The position numbers and the translations under genes were made by a program. Shown piece after piece: positions 7,944-21,131 of a stretch of 64,000 bases of DNA (the stretch's first letter is position 1; each line of letters starts with the position of its first letter). This DNA is from an uncultured Gammaproteobacteria bacterium (GTDB taxonomy: Bacteria; Pseudomonadota; Gammaproteobacteria; Eutrophobiales; Eutrophobiaceae). Under the pieces are notes generated by a model. It saw nothing but the letters and a program-made list of their open reading frames with translations, did no database searches and was not told the origin of the DNA. Location: assembly GCA_943788815.1 (NCBI GenBank), contig CALSRS010000001.1, forward strand, positions 1,797,501-1,861,500. Direction: 5' to 3'.

Positions 7944-9209
7944 ATGTCAGAGGTAAAAAATGCCTTTTATGCGCAATCGGGCGGTGTGACCGCCGTAATC
8001 AATGCCAGTGCCTGTGGTGTGATACAGGCAGCAAGACAAAACAGTGACAAAATAGGCAATGTCTATGCGGGCAGAAATGGGATTATAGGCGCATTGACTG
8101 AAGATCTTATCGACACAGGTCAAGAATCCGATGAATCCATAGCGGCATTACGTCATACACCATCAGGGGCATTTGGCTCTTGTCGATATAAGCTCAAGGG
8201 TCTGGAAGAAAACAGGGCTGAATATGAGCGGCTAATAGAGGTATTTAAAGCTCATAATATTGGATACTTTTTTTACAATGGCGGTGGAGATTCGGCAGAT
8301 ACCTGTCATAAGGTTTCACAGCTCTCTGAAACCCTGGGTTTTCCAATACAGGCAATCCATATACCCAAAACTGTAGATAATGATCTGCCGATTACAGATA
8401 ATTGTCCAGGTTTTGGATCTGTTGCCAAGTATATTGCCGTATCTACCCTTGAAGCCTCCTATGACGTCCAATCTATGGCGCTTACATCCACCAAGGTGTT
8501 TGTTATTGAAGTTATGGGTCGTCACGCAGGCTGGATAGCCGCAGCAGGGGGCCTGGCATCGAGCATAGATGGTGATATCCCTGTTGTTATCCTGTTTCCC
8601 GAAGTTGACTTTGATCAGCAACGGTTCCTGGATAAGGTGAAAACAAATGTGGATAAATATGGTTATTGCTCTGTGGTTGTTTCTGAAGGGGCAAAATGGC
8701 CAGATGGAAAATTTCTGGCAGAACAAGGAACAAGAGATGCCTTTGGTCATGCACAGTTGGGTGGTGCAGCTCCGGTTGTAGCCAATATGATCAAAGAAGC
8801 GTGGGGTTATAAGTACCATTGGGCAGTGGCTGATTACCTGCAGCGTTCTGCCAGGCACATTGCGTCGAAAACAGATGTAGAACAAGCTTATGCCCTTGGA
8901 AAGGCAGCAGTTGAGTATTGCCTTGAAGGTGAAAATGCCATTATGCCAACCATAGTCAGGACATCTGAGGATCCTTATCGATGGGAAGTAGGCAAGGCCT
9001 CGCTTTCAGATGTGGCAAATGTTGAAAAATTTATGCCTAGAGATTTTATTAGCGAGGATGGATTTGGGATAACGAATATTTGCCGACAATATTTAACCCC
9101 ATTGATTCAGGGAGAAGATTATCCTCCCTACCAGTTGGGGATGCCCAGTTATGTCAGGTTAAAAAATGCCGCAGTGGAGAAAATGCTCAAAACAACGTTC
9201 AAAATATGA
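7944..9209 (+). CDS. pfp: Pyrophosphate-dependent 6-phosphofructokinase
   Basis: 421-residue phosphofructokinase that phosphorylates fructose 6-phosphate reversibly with pyrophosphate. Two diagnostic residues indicate PPi rather than ATP: D116 in the GGGDS motif (113-117; ATP enzymes have Gly at the equivalent place) and K142 in PKTVDND (141-147; ATP enzymes have PGTIDND). The MGRHAGW substrate motif is also present. GGGAG-type Shine-Dalgarno sequence lies just upstream of the ATG. The next gene is a proton-pumping pyrophosphatase; the same pair is known in methanotrophs and chemoautotrophic symbionts, where the enzyme can also act on sedoheptulose bisphosphate. That wider role here is inference. 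Confidence 0.92.
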   Translation: MSEVKNAFYAQSGGVTAVINASACGVIQAARQNSDKIGNVYAGRNGIIGALTEDLIDTGQESDESIAALRHTPSGAFGSCRYKLKGLEENRAEYERLIEVFKAHNIGYFFYNGGGDSADTCHKVSQLSETLGFPIQAIHIPKTVDNDLPITDNCPGFGSVAKYIAVSTLEASYDVQSMALTSTKVFVIEVMGRHAGWIAAAGGLASSIDGDIPVVILFPEVDFDQQRFLDKVKTNVDKYGYCSVVVSEGAKWPDGKFLAEQGTRDAFGHAQLGGAAPVVANMIKEAWGYKYHWAVADYLQRSARHIASKTDVEQAYALGKAAVEYCLEGENAIMPTIVRTSEDPYRWEVGKASLSDVANVEKFMPRDFISEDGFGITNICRQYLTPLIQGEDYPPYQLGMPSYVRLKNAAVEKMLKTTFKI

Positions 9210-9282
9210 CTTTTTCACCGGAAATATTGGTAAAACGCTGGTTTTTCAACAGCATAATCAGTAAACTAGCGCCCTTTTCAAA

Positions 9283-9309
9283 AGCGAGCCCACGGGTTTT
9301 GGTCTCGCT
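9283..9309 (+). other. Hairpin between pfp and hppA
   Basis: AGCGAGCCC can pair with GGTCTCGCT (one mismatch) around a nine-base loop. There is no following T run, so it is more likely a processing or stability element in a pfp-hppA transcript than a strong terminator. Confidence 0.35.
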
Positions 9310-9348
9310 ATTTATATGTGTCATCCAATCTATTAAAGAGGAATAACT

Positions 9349-11376
9349 ATGTCATATTTAGTATTTTCGCTCGCTTGTGGCATTTTTGCCGTGGTTTATG
9401 GGGCCTGGTCGGTTCTGTGGATATTGAAGCAGCCGCAAGGGAATGATCGTATGCGGGAAATTGCACTTGCTATTCAGCAAGGCGCATCAGCATATTTAAA
9501 CCGTCAATATACGACAATTTCAATAGTTGGAGTTGTCCTATGTATCGCTCTGGGCATTGCCCTGGACATATATACGGCCATTGGATTTTTAATCGGCGCT
9601 GTCTTTTCAGGTGTTGCGGGCTATATCGGTATGAACATATCGGTACGCTCAAATTTAAGAACGGCAGAAGCTGCGAACAAAGGCTTAAATGCAGCATTAC
9701 AAGTCGCTTTTCGCGGCGGTGCAATAACCGGGATGCTGGTGGTGGGTCTTGGCTTACTTGGGGTGGCTGGATATTACGCGATATTAATCAGTATGAACTT
9801 GTCGGTGGGTGACACGCTACACGCTCTGGTTGGTCTGGCTTTTGGTAGTTCCCTGATTTCCATATTTGCCAGGCTGGGCGGTGGTATCTTTACCAAAGGC
9901 GCAGACGTAGGTGCTGATTTGGTAGGCAAGGTCGAGGCAGGCATTCCTGAGGATGACCCAAGAAACCCAGCAGTTATTGCTGATAATGTTGGAGACAACG
10001 TTGGTGATTGTGCCGGCATGGCAGCTGACCTATTTGAAACCTATGCCGTGACCATCATTGCCACCATGTTACTGGGTTATTTAATGATGGGTGGAGAAGG
10101 TGATAATGCGGTTTTATACCCATTAGTGTTGGGCGGCGTTTCTATCATCGCATCTGTTATCGGGACATTCTTTGTAAGCGCTAAAGAAGGTGGGTCCATA
10201 ATGGGGGCTTTGTATAAAGGGCTGATAGTCGCAGGCGTACTGTCGGCAGTTGGTTTTTATTTTGTTACCAACAACATGATGGGAGAACGGGCAGGTGGCT
10301 TATATGGTTGTACCTTAATTGGTCTGGCATTAACAGCTGCCCTAGTTTGGATTACAGAATACTACACTGGGACGGAATACGCGCCAGTTAGACACATTGC
10401 CTCTGCATCCACCACTGGCGATGCAACAAACATCATTGCCGGACTGGGAATATCCATGAAGTCTACTGCCTGGCCCGTACTTTCAGTTTGCGCCAGTATC
10501 TGGGGCGCATATGAATTGGCTGGTATTTATGGACTGGCCATTGCGGCTACTTCCATGTTGTCCATGGCAGGCATCATTGTTGCTCTGGATGCCTATGGAC
10601 CCATTACAGATAATGCTGGTGGTATAGCCGAGATGGCTCAGCTGGATGAAAAGATCAGAAATATTACAGATCCCCTGGATGCAGTAGGTAACACCACAAA
10701 AGCCGTTACCAAGGGTTATGCGATTGGGTCTGCGGGTCTCGCCGCTCTGGTCTTGTTTGCAGATTTTACCCATAGTCTTGAAACAGCAAACATCATGGTT
10801 GAATTTCAACTCGATGATCCTGCTGTGATTATTGGTTTATTTATCGGCGGTTTAATTCCTTACCTATTTGGCGCCATGGCCATGGAGGCAGTCGGTCGTG
10901 CTGCAGGTTCAGTCGTTGTTGAAGTAAGAAGACAATTTAAAGAGATCGACGGGATCATGGAAGGCACAACAAAACCCGATTATTCACGGGCTGTCGATCT
11001 TTTAACCAAGTCTGCTATCAAGGAAATGATTGTTCCATCATTATTACCAGTACTGGTGCCGGTTGCCGTTGCATTTGGCATGAATGCCCTAATGGGAGAA
11101 GGCGCAGGTGCCAGGGCGCTTGGCGGCTTACTTATTGGGACCATAGTGACAGGTATTTTTCTCGCAATTTCCATGACAGTAGGTGGTGGTGCTTGGGACA
11201 ATGCCAAAAAATATATCGAAGATGGAAATTTTGGTGGTAAAGGTAGTGAGGCCCATAAGGCATCGGTAACAGGAGATACAGTTGGCGATCCTTACAAGGA
11301 CACTGCAGGGCCTGCGATCAACCCGCTCATCAAGATTATCAATATCGTTGCATTACTTATTGTGCCGTTGATTTAG
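9349..11376 (+). CDS. hppA: K+-independent proton-pumping membrane pyrophosphatase
   Basis: 675 residues, about 16 membrane helices. It hydrolyses pyrophosphate and moves protons across the membrane, or makes PPi from the gradient. Key motifs: [23 protein letters not shown] (near residue 187, substrate binding), [19 protein letters not shown], and the C-terminal [15 protein letters not shown]451 in [10 protein letters not shown] is the residue that marks the K+-independent subfamily (K+-dependent pumps have Ala there). AGAGGA precedes the ATG. It follows the PPi-phosphofructokinase by 139 bases, linking PPi use in glycolysis to the proton gradient. A strong terminator ends the unit. Confidence 0.95.
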   Translation: MSYLVFSLACGIFAVVYGAWSVLWILKQPQGNDRMREIALAIQQGASAYLNRQYTTISIVGVVLCIALGIALDIYTAIGFLIGAVFSGVAGYIGMNISVRSNLRTAEAANKGLNAALQVAFRGGAITGMLVVGLGLLGVAGYYAILISMNLSVGDTLHALVGLAFGSSLISIFARLGGGIFTKGADVGADLVGKVEAGIPEDDPRNPAVIADNVGDNVGDCAGMAADLFETYAVTIIATMLLGYLMMGGEGDNAVLYPLVLGGVSIIASVIGTFFVSAKEGGSIMGALYKGLIVAGVLSAVGFYFVTNNMMGERAGGLYGCTLIGLALTAALVWITEYYTGTEYAPVRHIASASTTGDATNIIAGLGISMKSTAWPVLSVCASIWGAYELAGIYGLAIAATSMLSMAGIIVALDAYGPITDNAGGIAEMAQLDEKIRNITDPLDAVGNTTKAVTKGYAIGSAGLAALVLFADFTHSLETANIMVEFQLDDPAVIIGLFIGGLIPYLFGAMAMEAVGRAAGSVVVEVRRQFKEIDGIMEGTTKPDYSRAVDLLTKSAIKEMIVPSLLPVLVPVAVAFGMNALMGEGAGARALGGLLIGTIVTGIFLAISMTVGGGAWDNAKKYIEDGNFGGKGSEAHKASVTGDTVGDPYKDTAGPAINPLIKIINIVALLIVPLI

Positions 11377-11384
11377 GTCAGTAA

Positions 11385-11417
11385 GGGGTGAGGATTACGC
11401 ATAGTAATCCTCACCCC
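11385..11417. terminator. Strong bidirectional terminator between hppA and maf
   Basis: GGGGTGAGGATTAC pairs perfectly over 14 bases with GTAATCCTCACCCC around the loop GCATA. ACTTTT follows on the plus strand. It lies between convergent genes, 8 bases after the hppA stop codon and 9 before the maf stop. Confidence 0.85.
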
Positions 11418-11426
11418 ACTTTTCAC

Positions 11427-11987
11427 TTACAGGGGCACACCGCTTTTAATTAGCAACTCACGGGTGTCAAATAGGGGCAGCCCCATAACGCCAGAATAGC
11501 TACCTTCAAACCTGTCGATAAAAGCAGCGGCAGCATCCTGAATACCATATGCCCCCGCCTTATCCAGTGGTGAAAAGTTATCGCAGTACCATAGACGCTC
11601 TTCTTTTGTTGTTTTCCTGAATGTAACGCGGTTCGTATTAATAACCTGATAAAGTTCGTCACCTAGAATAACGACAACTGTGATTACTTCATGTGTTGTG
11701 TTTGATAGTTTTTCCAGGATCGAAACGGCTGCTGATGTGTCTGCTGGTTTCCCTAATATAGATCCATTCAAAATCACTTCTGTATCTGCTGCGATAACAA
11801 GCTCGTTATCGTTAATAAGTTTTCTTGCAGCGTATGCCTTGTCTCTGGCGACCCTGACAATATACTCGTGAGGTGTTTCATTCGCTTTAGGGATTTCCTC
11901 TATGTCAGTATTGAGTATTCTAAAGTTGCTAGTTATTTTGCTTAGCAACAGTTGGCGGCGAGGGGATTTGGAAGCGAGATAGAGCAT
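11427..11987 (-). CDS. maf: Maf family nucleotide pyrophosphatase (YhdE type)
   Basis: 186 residues from ATG 11987; an in-frame TTG at 12020 would add eleven residues, but the family begins right at MLYLASKSPRR, so the shorter form is chosen. The S-K-S-P-R-R motif, the ADTEV segment with the catalytic-type Asp, and KAGAYGIQDAAAAFIDRFEGSYSGVMGLPL are all present. This last block places it with E. coli YhdE (dTTP/UTP pyrophosphatase) rather than YceF. These enzymes remove modified or excess nucleotides and influence septum formation. It is the last gene of the leuS-to-maf block, 96 bases after rlmH. Confidence 0.9.
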   Translation of the reverse strand: MLYLASKSPRRQLLLSKITSNFRILNTDIEEIPKANETPHEYIVRVARDKAYAARKLINDNELVIAADTEVILNGSILGKPADTSAAVSILEKLSNTTHEVITVVVILGDELYQVINTNRVTFRKTTKEERLWYCDNFSPLDKAGAYGIQDAAAAFIDRFEGSYSGVMGLPLFDTRELLIKSGVPL

Positions 11988-12083
11988 GGCTACTTGTTTA
12001 ATGAATGCGCTAATACACAAGAAGAAAAGTCATTTTGCAATCACATAAAAATTTTAACGAGGTCCGCATGCATTACATTCTTG

Positions 12084-12557
12084 CTAGTCTCTATGATATG
12101 GGTGATTTTTAAGTATGCTCGAAGCTCGGTAAAGTTGTTCTGCCAAGATCACTCTCACAAAGGCATGTGGAAAGGTAAGGCTGGATAATGCCCAGGTTTC
12201 ATTTGCTAGTTTCTTAACAGTTGGGCAGAGGCCGTCCGCGCCGCCTATGATAAAACACACTTGTTGATTCATGCCAGACCACTTGTCCATAGATTCCGCG
12301 AGGTTTTGGGTGGTGATATTTTTACCTTTTTCATCCAGGGCAATAGTGTAATTATTATCGGGAATCATTTTTAATATGGAGCTTGCTTCCTTTAATAGGA
12401 TTTTATCTGTAGCAGTGTTTTTTGAACGAGTGACGGGCGGGATATCGATAAACTTCAGATCAAATTCTCCAGACAGACGTTTACAGTATTCTTTTACTGC
12501 ATTGCTTACCCAATCTGGGGGTCGTTTTATAATGGAAACAATGGTTATTATTTTCAA
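12084..12557 (-). CDS. rlmH: 23S rRNA pseudouridine-1915 N3-methyltransferase RlmH
   Basis: 157 residues, a small SPOUT-class methyltransferase. The SAM-binding knot is seen in [10 protein letters not shown] and the family C-terminus [10 protein letters not shown] is intact. It methylates pseudouridine 1915 in helix 69 of assembled 70S ribosomes. Its start codon overlaps the rsfS stop by four bases (ATGA), so the two are translationally coupled, the normal order in gammaproteobacteria. Confidence 0.96.
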   Translation of the reverse strand: MKIITIVSIIKRPPDWVSNAVKEYCKRLSGEFDLKFIDIPPVTRSKNTATDKILLKEASSILKMIPDNNYTIALDEKGKNITTQNLAESMDKWSGMNQQVCFIIGGADGLCPTVKKLANETWALSSLTFPHAFVRVILAEQLYRASSILKNHPYHRD

Positions 12558-12901
12558 TATTCTGCGACTTTTGATTCTGCACTATCGTGCGACCAGAGTT
12601 TTTCCAGTTGATAGTGATCACGAATCATGGGCTGCATTACGTGTATTACCGCATATCCAAGGTCAATCAAGACCCATTCTCCCTCCTGAAAACCTTCGAA
12701 TCCAAGTACATCAATGCCGTTTTCCTTGGCAACCTCTATAGCTTTATTTGCAAGCGACTTAACATGTCGTGACGAACGGCCTGATGCGATTATCATATTA
12801 TCTGTTATGGAGGTGATCTTACTGACATCGAAAACGACAATATCATTTGCCTTCATATCTTCCAGGGTTGATACCATCAATTTGCATATGTCTTTACTCA
12901 T
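12554..12901 (-). CDS. rsfS: Ribosome silencing factor RsfS
   Basis: 115 residues of the Iojap/RsfS family. Recognisable are [32 protein letters not shown], near the start, and [16 protein letters not shown] towards the end. RsfS binds uL14 on the 50S subunit and blocks joining of the subunits when nutrients are low. It overlaps nadD upstream and rlmH downstream by four bases each, so the three form a tightly coupled group. Confidence 0.96.
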   Translation of the reverse strand: MSKDICKLMVSTLEDMKANDIVVFDVSKITSITDNMIIASGRSSRHVKSLANKAIEVAKENGIDVLGFEGFQEGEWVLIDLGYAVIHVMQPMIRDHYQLEKLWSHDSAESKVAEY

Positions 12902-13548
12902 TTATTTATACCCGCATATATTTTGTTGGTTGTTATATAGTCAATTACAGGGTCTGGCAACAAATAATCTATGTATCTTCCCTGTCCAAGTAATTCCCGA
13001 ATTCTGCTTGAAGAGATATCAAGATTTGGAATCTCTATCATAATAATTTTTCCACAGGTTTGAGTAGCCAGCTCACCCTTGTCTTTGCTTAGTCGTGAAT
13101 TCAGGAATTGCTCAAGTATCGGCTTATTTATTTTCGAATTAAAATTGGGCCGATTGGTAATAATAAGATGTGCATATTCCGGGATCTTCTCCCAATCTTT
13201 CCAGCTGTCAAAAGTAAGAAATGCATCTATGCCCATGATCAGACAAAGTGGAGAATCAATATAACTCTTTCGAAGAGTCCTGAGTGTGTCTATTGTATAT
13301 GAAACATTACCCCGATTAATTTCACTATCGGAGATTTCAAATTGACTACTATTTTCAATTGCCAGGGACAGCATTTCAAAACGCTGACCAGGGTTGGCAA
13401 CTAATGGATTCCGATGCACGGGACTATTTACCGGAACAAATAAAACTTTATCTAAACCCGCCTGATCGATACATTCTTTTGCCAGGCGTAAATGGCCAAA
13501 GTGGATCGGATCAAAAGAACCACCAAGAATACCGATAGGTTTTGTCAT
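12898..13548 (-). CDS. nadD: Nicotinate-nucleotide adenylyltransferase NadD
   Basis: 216 residues. The nucleotidyltransferase signature [11 protein letters not shown] (residues 9-19) and the C-terminal [10 protein letters not shown] motif are intact. The enzyme makes nicotinate adenine dinucleotide from nicotinate mononucleotide and ATP in NAD synthesis. The gene follows proA with an 87-base gap that could hold its own promoter and overlaps rsfS downstream. Confidence 0.95.
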   Translation of the reverse strand: MTKPIGILGGSFDPIHFGHLRLAKECIDQAGLDKVLFVPVNSPVHRNPLVANPGQRFEMLSLAIENSSQFEISDSEINRGNVSYTIDTLRTLRKSYIDSPLCLIMGIDAFLTFDSWKDWEKIPEYAHLIITNRPNFNSKINKPILEQFLNSRLSKDKGELATQTCGKIIMIEIPNLDISSSRIRELLGQGRYIDYLLPDPVIDYITTNKIYAGINK

Positions 13549-13635
13549 GAGTTACTAGGGTTAAGCGAATCTTGAAATGTAAAATGAAACAAGAGTAATG
13601 TTCTATATTTTTCGTCGCTCATGATATTTAACTTT

Positions 13636-14889
13636 TTACAGCCTTATGTGTCCATCGCCAATGACGATGAATTTCTGTGATGTTAGTCCTTCAAGTCCCA
13701 CTGGGCCACGGGCGTGAAATTTATCGGTACTGATTCCAATTTCAGCGCCAAGCCCATATTCATAACCATCTGCAAACCGTGTTGATGCATTAACAATTAC
13801 AGAGCTAGAATCGACGTTGTTCATGAATGTTCTTGCTGCGCTAATATTTTCTGTAACGATAGTGTCAGTATGCCTGGATCCATATTTTTCAATGTGTTCC
13901 ATTGCTTCTTCGATGTCACTGACTATTTTCAATGACATAATGGCTGCAAGATATTCCGTGGAATAATCTTCCTCAGTGGCCAGTTTAATATCACTCAATA
14001 TTTTTTGGGATAATTCACATCCTCGGATCTCAACACCCTTTTCTATTAACATCGGTCCAAGTTTTTCAAGCAACTGTTTTGCTATTGATTCGGCTACCAG
14101 CAAGCATTCCATGGCATTACAGACACCGTAGCGTTGTGTCTTTGAATTAAAGGCAATGGCAATGGCCTTTTCAATATTGGCTTGATGGTCGATATATACA
14201 TGACATATTCCATCAAGGTGTTTAATAACGGGCATACGCGCCTGTTCTGTTACCCGTTGAATCAGACTTTTTCCGCCTCTTGGAATAATGACATCGATAT
14301 ATTCTGGCAGTTGCAGCATGGTACCCACAGCCTCTCTGTCTGTGGTTTCTATAACCTGGACCGCATCTTCTGGTAGTCCTGACTCTTTTAAACCCTGGCG
14401 CAGACACTTTGAAATTGCCTGGTTTGAGTTCATGGCCTCCGAGCCGCCACGTAATATTGTCGCATTACCGGATTTCATACATAGCCCTGCGGCGTCTGCC
14501 GTTACATTTGGTCTGGATTCATAAATGATGCCAACTACCCCTAAAGGTACGCGCATTTTTCCAACCTGGATGCCGGTTGGTCGGTAGTTCATATCAGTAA
14601 TCTCACCTATAGGGTCAGGCAAGGCGGCGATCTGGCGTAATCCATCTGCCATGGCGTTGATTCGAGATTCTGTCAGTTCCAGCCTGTCGAGCATGGCGGG
14701 ATCGATATTATCTTTGGCAGCTTGCATATCAACTGCATTGGCTGCTGTGAGTTCATTAACACTGGCCAGAATAATATCGGCAATTCTCAATAAGGCAGTA
14801 TTTTTCGCACTGGTTTCAGCCCGAGCCATTTCCCGGGCAGCCTGTCGAGCGCGGTGGGCGGTTTGCCTGGTGTACTCGTTAACATTCAT
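13636..14889 (-). CDS. proA: Gamma-glutamyl phosphate reductase ProA
   Basis: 417 residues from ATG 14889, the same length as E. coli ProA. An upstream TTG at 14913 would add eight residues but would place the AGGAAC ribosome-binding sequence inside the gene, so the ATG is preferred. The aldehyde-dehydrogenase fold shows the catalytic Cys in [13 protein letters not shown], and [11 protein letters not shown] and [23 protein letters not shown] are family blocks. The enzyme reduces gamma-glutamyl phosphate to the semialdehyde in proline synthesis, using NADPH. proB is not in the window. It lies between holA and nadD, as in several gammaproteobacteria. Confidence 0.96.
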   Translation of the reverse strand: MNVNEYTRQTAHRARQAAREMARAETSAKNTALLRIADIILASVNELTAANAVDMQAAKDNIDPAMLDRLELTESRINAMADGLRQIAALPDPIGEITDMNYRPTGIQVGKMRVPLGVVGIIYESRPNVTADAAGLCMKSGNATILRGGSEAMNSNQAISKCLRQGLKESGLPEDAVQVIETTDREAVGTMLQLPEYIDVIIPRGGKSLIQRVTEQARMPVIKHLDGICHVYIDHQANIEKAIAIAFNSKTQRYGVCNAMECLLVAESIAKQLLEKLGPMLIEKGVEIRGCELSQKILSDIKLATEEDYSTEYLAAIMSLKIVSDIEEAMEHIEKYGSRHTDTIVTENISAARTFMNNVDSSSVIVNASTRFADGYEYGLGAEIGISTDKFHARGPVGLEGLTSQKFIVIGDGHIRL

Positions 14890-14982
14890 ATAAAAGTTCC
14901 TGGTATGTCGCAATTATGCAGAGCTATGACAGCTATTACTGCCATTAATTCAACAAAACTAACTAGAATTACGATGAGGTGT

Positions 14983-16020
14983 CTAGTTTAAACTATTGGA
15001 GGCGTGGGGTACTAATCTTGTCCCTCCAAGGCTAAATAATAGCCTTTCCATCAGTTCCCAGGGGTTGCTCCTGACAGCGCCTTTTAGTGACCGGTCTATA
15101 TAGATTGCTTCTTGTAATAGTGCGAAAAGGTACTTTTTATCCAGACGTTTTAGTAGGGAGGTGATGGCTGCCTGGCGTTGATACCAAACCCGGTGTTGAT
15201 TGAATACTTTGTCTCTGGGCAAACCTGCAGCGAGCTGACAGGAAATGGACATGATACGACGCAATTCCCACATTATCGCACCATAAATACTAATAGGCTC
15301 AACGCCTTCCTGACGTAGACCCCTGAGCATATTTAAGGCCCGATCGCCATGACCATTAAGGGCAAATTCGATTAACGCAAAAACATCATATCTTGAATTA
15401 TCAGTAACGCTGTCTCTTACGTCTTCAATTGAAACCTGTTCAGCAGTTACTAACAGGCAAAGTTTTTCAATTTCCTGTTGGGTAGCCAGTAGGTTTCCTT
15501 CAGTTTTTACCGCAATTAATTCCGCAGCCCCAGGATCGATAGTCTTTTCTTTCTGTCTGAAACGCCTGATTATCCAATCAGCTAGTTTTGATGGGTTGGG
15601 TGATCTGATCAGTACAATCACACCTATCTTATCAATAGCCTTATACCAACGTGACTGTTGACTTCTTTTATCAAGTTTGTCCATGGTAATGAGTAAGGAA
15701 TTTTCCACAGGTGCATTTTCTAGAAAATTGATTAAGGCTTCGCTTCCCTGTTTCCCGAGTGTGTGATGGGCCATTCTGAGTTCCAACAACTTGGCAGAGG
15801 AAAATAATCCCATGCTTGCACTTTCCTGATACAACTGGTTCCAGTCAAACCCTTTTTCGAAACTAAATATCGTTCTATCTACTTGAGAGTCTCGGGCGAG
15901 GGATCGAATGTGATCGGATGCTTCCATTGTTTGCAGTGGTTCGTCACCTGCAATTAAATATACCTGGCTTAATCCTTTTTTTTGCAGGAGGTTTGGTAAC
16001 TGTTCAAAACTGCTTTGCAT
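14983..16020 (-). CDS. holA: DNA polymerase III delta subunit HolA
   Basis: 345 residues, the normal size. The family shows little motif conservation, but YLIAGDEPLQTMEASDHIR near the start, LLITMDKLDKRSQQSRWYKAI in the middle and the helical C-terminal collar region fit HolA. Delta opens the beta sliding clamp within the clamp loader. The gene begins ten bases after the lptE stop, in the usual leuS-lptE-holA order, which supports the call. Confidence 0.93.
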   Translation of the reverse strand: MQSSFEQLPNLLQKKGLSQVYLIAGDEPLQTMEASDHIRSLARDSQVDRTIFSFEKGFDWNQLYQESASMGLFSSAKLLELRMAHHTLGKQGSEALINFLENAPVENSLLITMDKLDKRSQQSRWYKAIDKIGVIVLIRSPNPSKLADWIIRRFRQKEKTIDPGAAELIAVKTEGNLLATQQEIEKLCLLVTAEQVSIEDVRDSVTDNSRYDVFALIEFALNGHGDRALNMLRGLRQEGVEPISIYGAIMWELRRIMSISCQLAAGLPRDKVFNQHRVWYQRQAAITSLLKRLDKKYLFALLQEAIYIDRSLKGAVRSNPWELMERLLFSLGGTRLVPHASNSLN

Positions 16021-16030
16021 GGCAAGTTGT

Positions 16031-16537
16031 TTAATCGTTTATTGTGTCTAATACTCGAATGATCTGGGCCGCAGCGAGTTTTGTTAAGTCATTGATTAGT
16101 ACATCGCGCTCAGTTACCGAACCCAGTACGGCAGTATCATCAAAGGCATAGTCTCGGGTAATCCGGATTAATTGATTATTTATTACTTCAATCTCATCAC
16201 GATCAGTTACTGTCATCCAGATAGTTAATTGAATCTGGTATTCTTCTGCTTTGCCGGTTGCTGCTGACACGCTTAAAACAGTCTGTTCAATATTATAGTC
16301 GTGTAATGTCAGGTGAAAATTTGCAAGTTCACGTTCTGCGACAACAGAGGTTCCGTTGATTTCAAGTAGAGTTTCAAGTTCATTGCCAACAGGAGATAAA
16401 TCTTCTTCGTATATATACAATTGAGACAAGGATGTTTGAGCTGCAGGTGTAGAACCACGCAAATGAAATCCACATGAAATACTTAATATGGATACTAAAA
16501 CCAGAGATAGTACTGAGCGTGTATTTGATAAAATCAT
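16031..16537 (-). CDS. lptE: LPS-assembly lipoprotein LptE
   Basis: 168 residues from ATG 16537, one base after the leuS stop codon; a longer start would run into leuS. The signal peptide ends in a lipobox with Cys22, directly followed by the family signature GFHLRG. LptE plugs the LptD barrel and helps deliver lipopolysaccharide to the outer surface. It is co-transcribed with leuS and holA. Confidence 0.93.
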   Translation of the reverse strand: MILSNTRSVLSLVLVSILSISCGFHLRGSTPAAQTSLSQLYIYEEDLSPVGNELETLLEINGTSVVAERELANFHLTLHDYNIEQTVLSVSAATGKAEEYQIQLTIWMTVTDRDEIEVINNQLIRITRDYAFDDTAVLGSVTERDVLINDLTKLAAAQIIRVLDTIND

Positions 16538-16538
16538 T

Positions 16539-19345
<2,807 letters not shown>

Positions 19346-19357
19346 ATATTTCGGGCA

Positions 19358-19624
19358 CTATTTCTTATTGACGATCAGGATTTCTCGGTTGGCGTCTACT
19401 GTGGCCTGGCCGATCCCGTCCACTTCTGCCAGTTCATCCACGGATCCAAAGGGGCCGTATTTCTCGCGGTAATTAATAATGGCCTGGGCGCGACTCTCAC
19501 CTACGCCTCTTACCATCATCAGCGTGTCCTTGTCGGCCGTGTTTAGATCAATGATGTCTATAGCGAAGGCGTTAATGCAGATTGATAGCATTACTACAAA
19601 TATACACTTGTTGATTAAGTCCAT
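19358..19624 (-). CDS. ComEA-like helix-hairpin-helix protein
   Basis: 88 residues from ATG 19624, preceded by AAGGAG seven bases upstream, which decides against a longer start. A signal peptide (to about residue 20, ICINAFA) is followed by IDLNTADKDTLMMVRGVGESRAQAII and a second hairpin, VDELAEVDGIGQATVDAN. These paired helix-hairpin-helix motifs bind DNA without sequence preference; ComEA relatives capture incoming DNA in the periplasm. In gammaproteobacteria short forms like this may serve DNA uptake, but no other competence gene is nearby. Confidence 0.88.
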   Translation of the reverse strand: MDLINKCIFVVMLSICINAFAIDIIDLNTADKDTLMMVRGVGESRAQAIINYREKYGPFGSVDELAEVDGIGQATVDANREILIVNKK

Positions 19625-19781
19625 GTTGTTCTCCTTGTTGTTAATAGTCCATTTATTCCTTCTACAACATGGCAAATAGTAGTCGCAATTTATAACGATT
19701 GGAATATACCTCAAAAGGGGGATGCCGTTTATGGGCAATCCACCCCATTGAGATTTAAAACAGCCAGTAAATTGCCTGCTT

Positions 19782-21053
19782 CTAAAACTTTATGCTCAGG
19801 TCGAATTGCAACAGCGTTTGGTCCTCATTGAGAACCGTATTCTCGCCAAAATAATAATCAACAGCGATACCGACGTTTTTCATAAGTTCATAGGTAAATA
19901 TGAGTTCATGGACCTTGATTCCTGTAAATCCATCAAAGCGGTCTGAATCTGGAAAGATATCCGGCCAGGCATTCTGTTCGAGATCTACATAATTGTAAGT
20001 AAGCGACCACGGGCCCTGTGATGCCTTCACTCCTACAAGGTAGCCGTTGTCTTCACTGGTGGTGGTGTCACCGTTTTTCACCCATTCGCCGATGACGCTG
20101 GTCCTGATGCCGTTACCGAACGGGTCCTTCAAACCCAATTCCCCTGCCAGGGAATAGATATCTCCAAAATTAGAATCCGAGTTTATGTTCTCTGTAAGAA
20201 ACGCACCCACTACGGGAGTATCAGAGAATGTGTAAAAGGTGCCGGCGATATTTCCAAACAGGGAATCATTTCCAAACCGTTGGCCGAGTTGGGCATAGAT
20301 CAGATGCGGATCGGTATTGCTTCTGCTGTCCTCTTCTATTACCCAGATCCCACCGTTAGCAAAGGTCGAACCTAGTTCCGAGTTATGATTCAAATTAACC
20401 GAGAAACCTTCCGGGTTGATGTCACTGTCCCACATAAGGTCTGATGCCGTATAGAGGTAGTTCGCGTATTTTATTTTTCCGCCGGCGGCCATGATATTGT
20501 CATTAAATTTATATTGTGTGTAGGCATAATCCAGATTGATTCCCTTGGTAGAGAAAGTGCTGTCAAATGTCTGGTTTGTGGAGCGTAAATCATTGCCGCC
20601 ACTCGCCAGTCCGGCAGCGACTTCCCAGCCGTCAGTGGGCTTGGCAGTGACACCCAGCCTATAGCGAAGCCGTCCACGGTTTCTGCTATTCCCAGGGTCA
20701 GTATCTATGCCGGAATATCGAAGTCGCATGTCACCTTTTAAACTGACTTTGGAAGCCCAATCTGTGGTATTGATGGATTTTGTCGCCACCTGGATTTCTT
20801 CTTCCACTACTTCCTTAATTTCCTGTTTGGTGACTTCTTCCTGCTCCTGGTCAGCCACAGCGGCATTCCTTAGCAGGCTGTATTCATCATCAGAGATGCT
20901 TCCCTTACTGTGCAGGATATCTATCAGCTCCAGCATGGCGGAATTGGCTGCAAATACGTATGTGGGGAATGAAAATGTTAAAGTTGAAATAATTAGCATT
21001 ATGCTGCTACATATATTTCGACTATTTGTCAGTTGCTTTGGAAGAATATACAT
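19782..21053 (-). CDS. Outer-membrane porin, probable phosphate-starvation porin
   Basis: 423 residues with a signal peptide ending near PTYVFA (residue 35). A short helical part (LELIDILHSKGSISDDEYSLL, then an acidic stretch near residues 65-85) precedes about 330 residues of alternating hydrophobic strands ending in LLQFDLSIKF. The C-terminal Phe is typical of outer-membrane beta-barrels. It belongs with putative porins; substrate unknown. A Pho-box-like site lies 79 bases upstream in the right direction and phosphate genes follow on the other side of the promoter region, so a role in phosphate or anion uptake under starvation is likely (inference). Confidence 0.8.
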   Translation of the reverse strand: MYILPKQLTNSRNICSSIMLIISTLTFSFPTYVFAANSAMLELIDILHSKGSISDDEYSLLRNAAVADQEQEEVTKQEIKEVVEEEIQVATKSINTTDWASKVSLKGDMRLRYSGIDTDPGNSRNRGRLRYRLGVTAKPTDGWEVAAGLASGGNDLRSTNQTFDSTFSTKGINLDYAYTQYKFNDNIMAAGGKIKYANYLYTASDLMWDSDINPEGFSVNLNHNSELGSTFANGGIWVIEEDSRSNTDPHLIYAQLGQRFGNDSLFGNIAGTFYTFSDTPVVGAFLTENINSDSNFGDIYSLAGELGLKDPFGNGIRTSVIGEWVKNGDTTTSEDNGYLVGVKASQGPWSLTYNYVDLEQNAWPDIFPDSDRFDGFTGIKVHELIFTYELMKNVGIAVDYYFGENTVLNEDQTLLQFDLSIKF

Positions 21054-21131
21054 AAATTTTCCTCAATCTTTTAAGATTTTGATAATAGGGGTAGTAATGA
21101 ATTTAGATTTCAGGCGTAAAATAATACTAAA

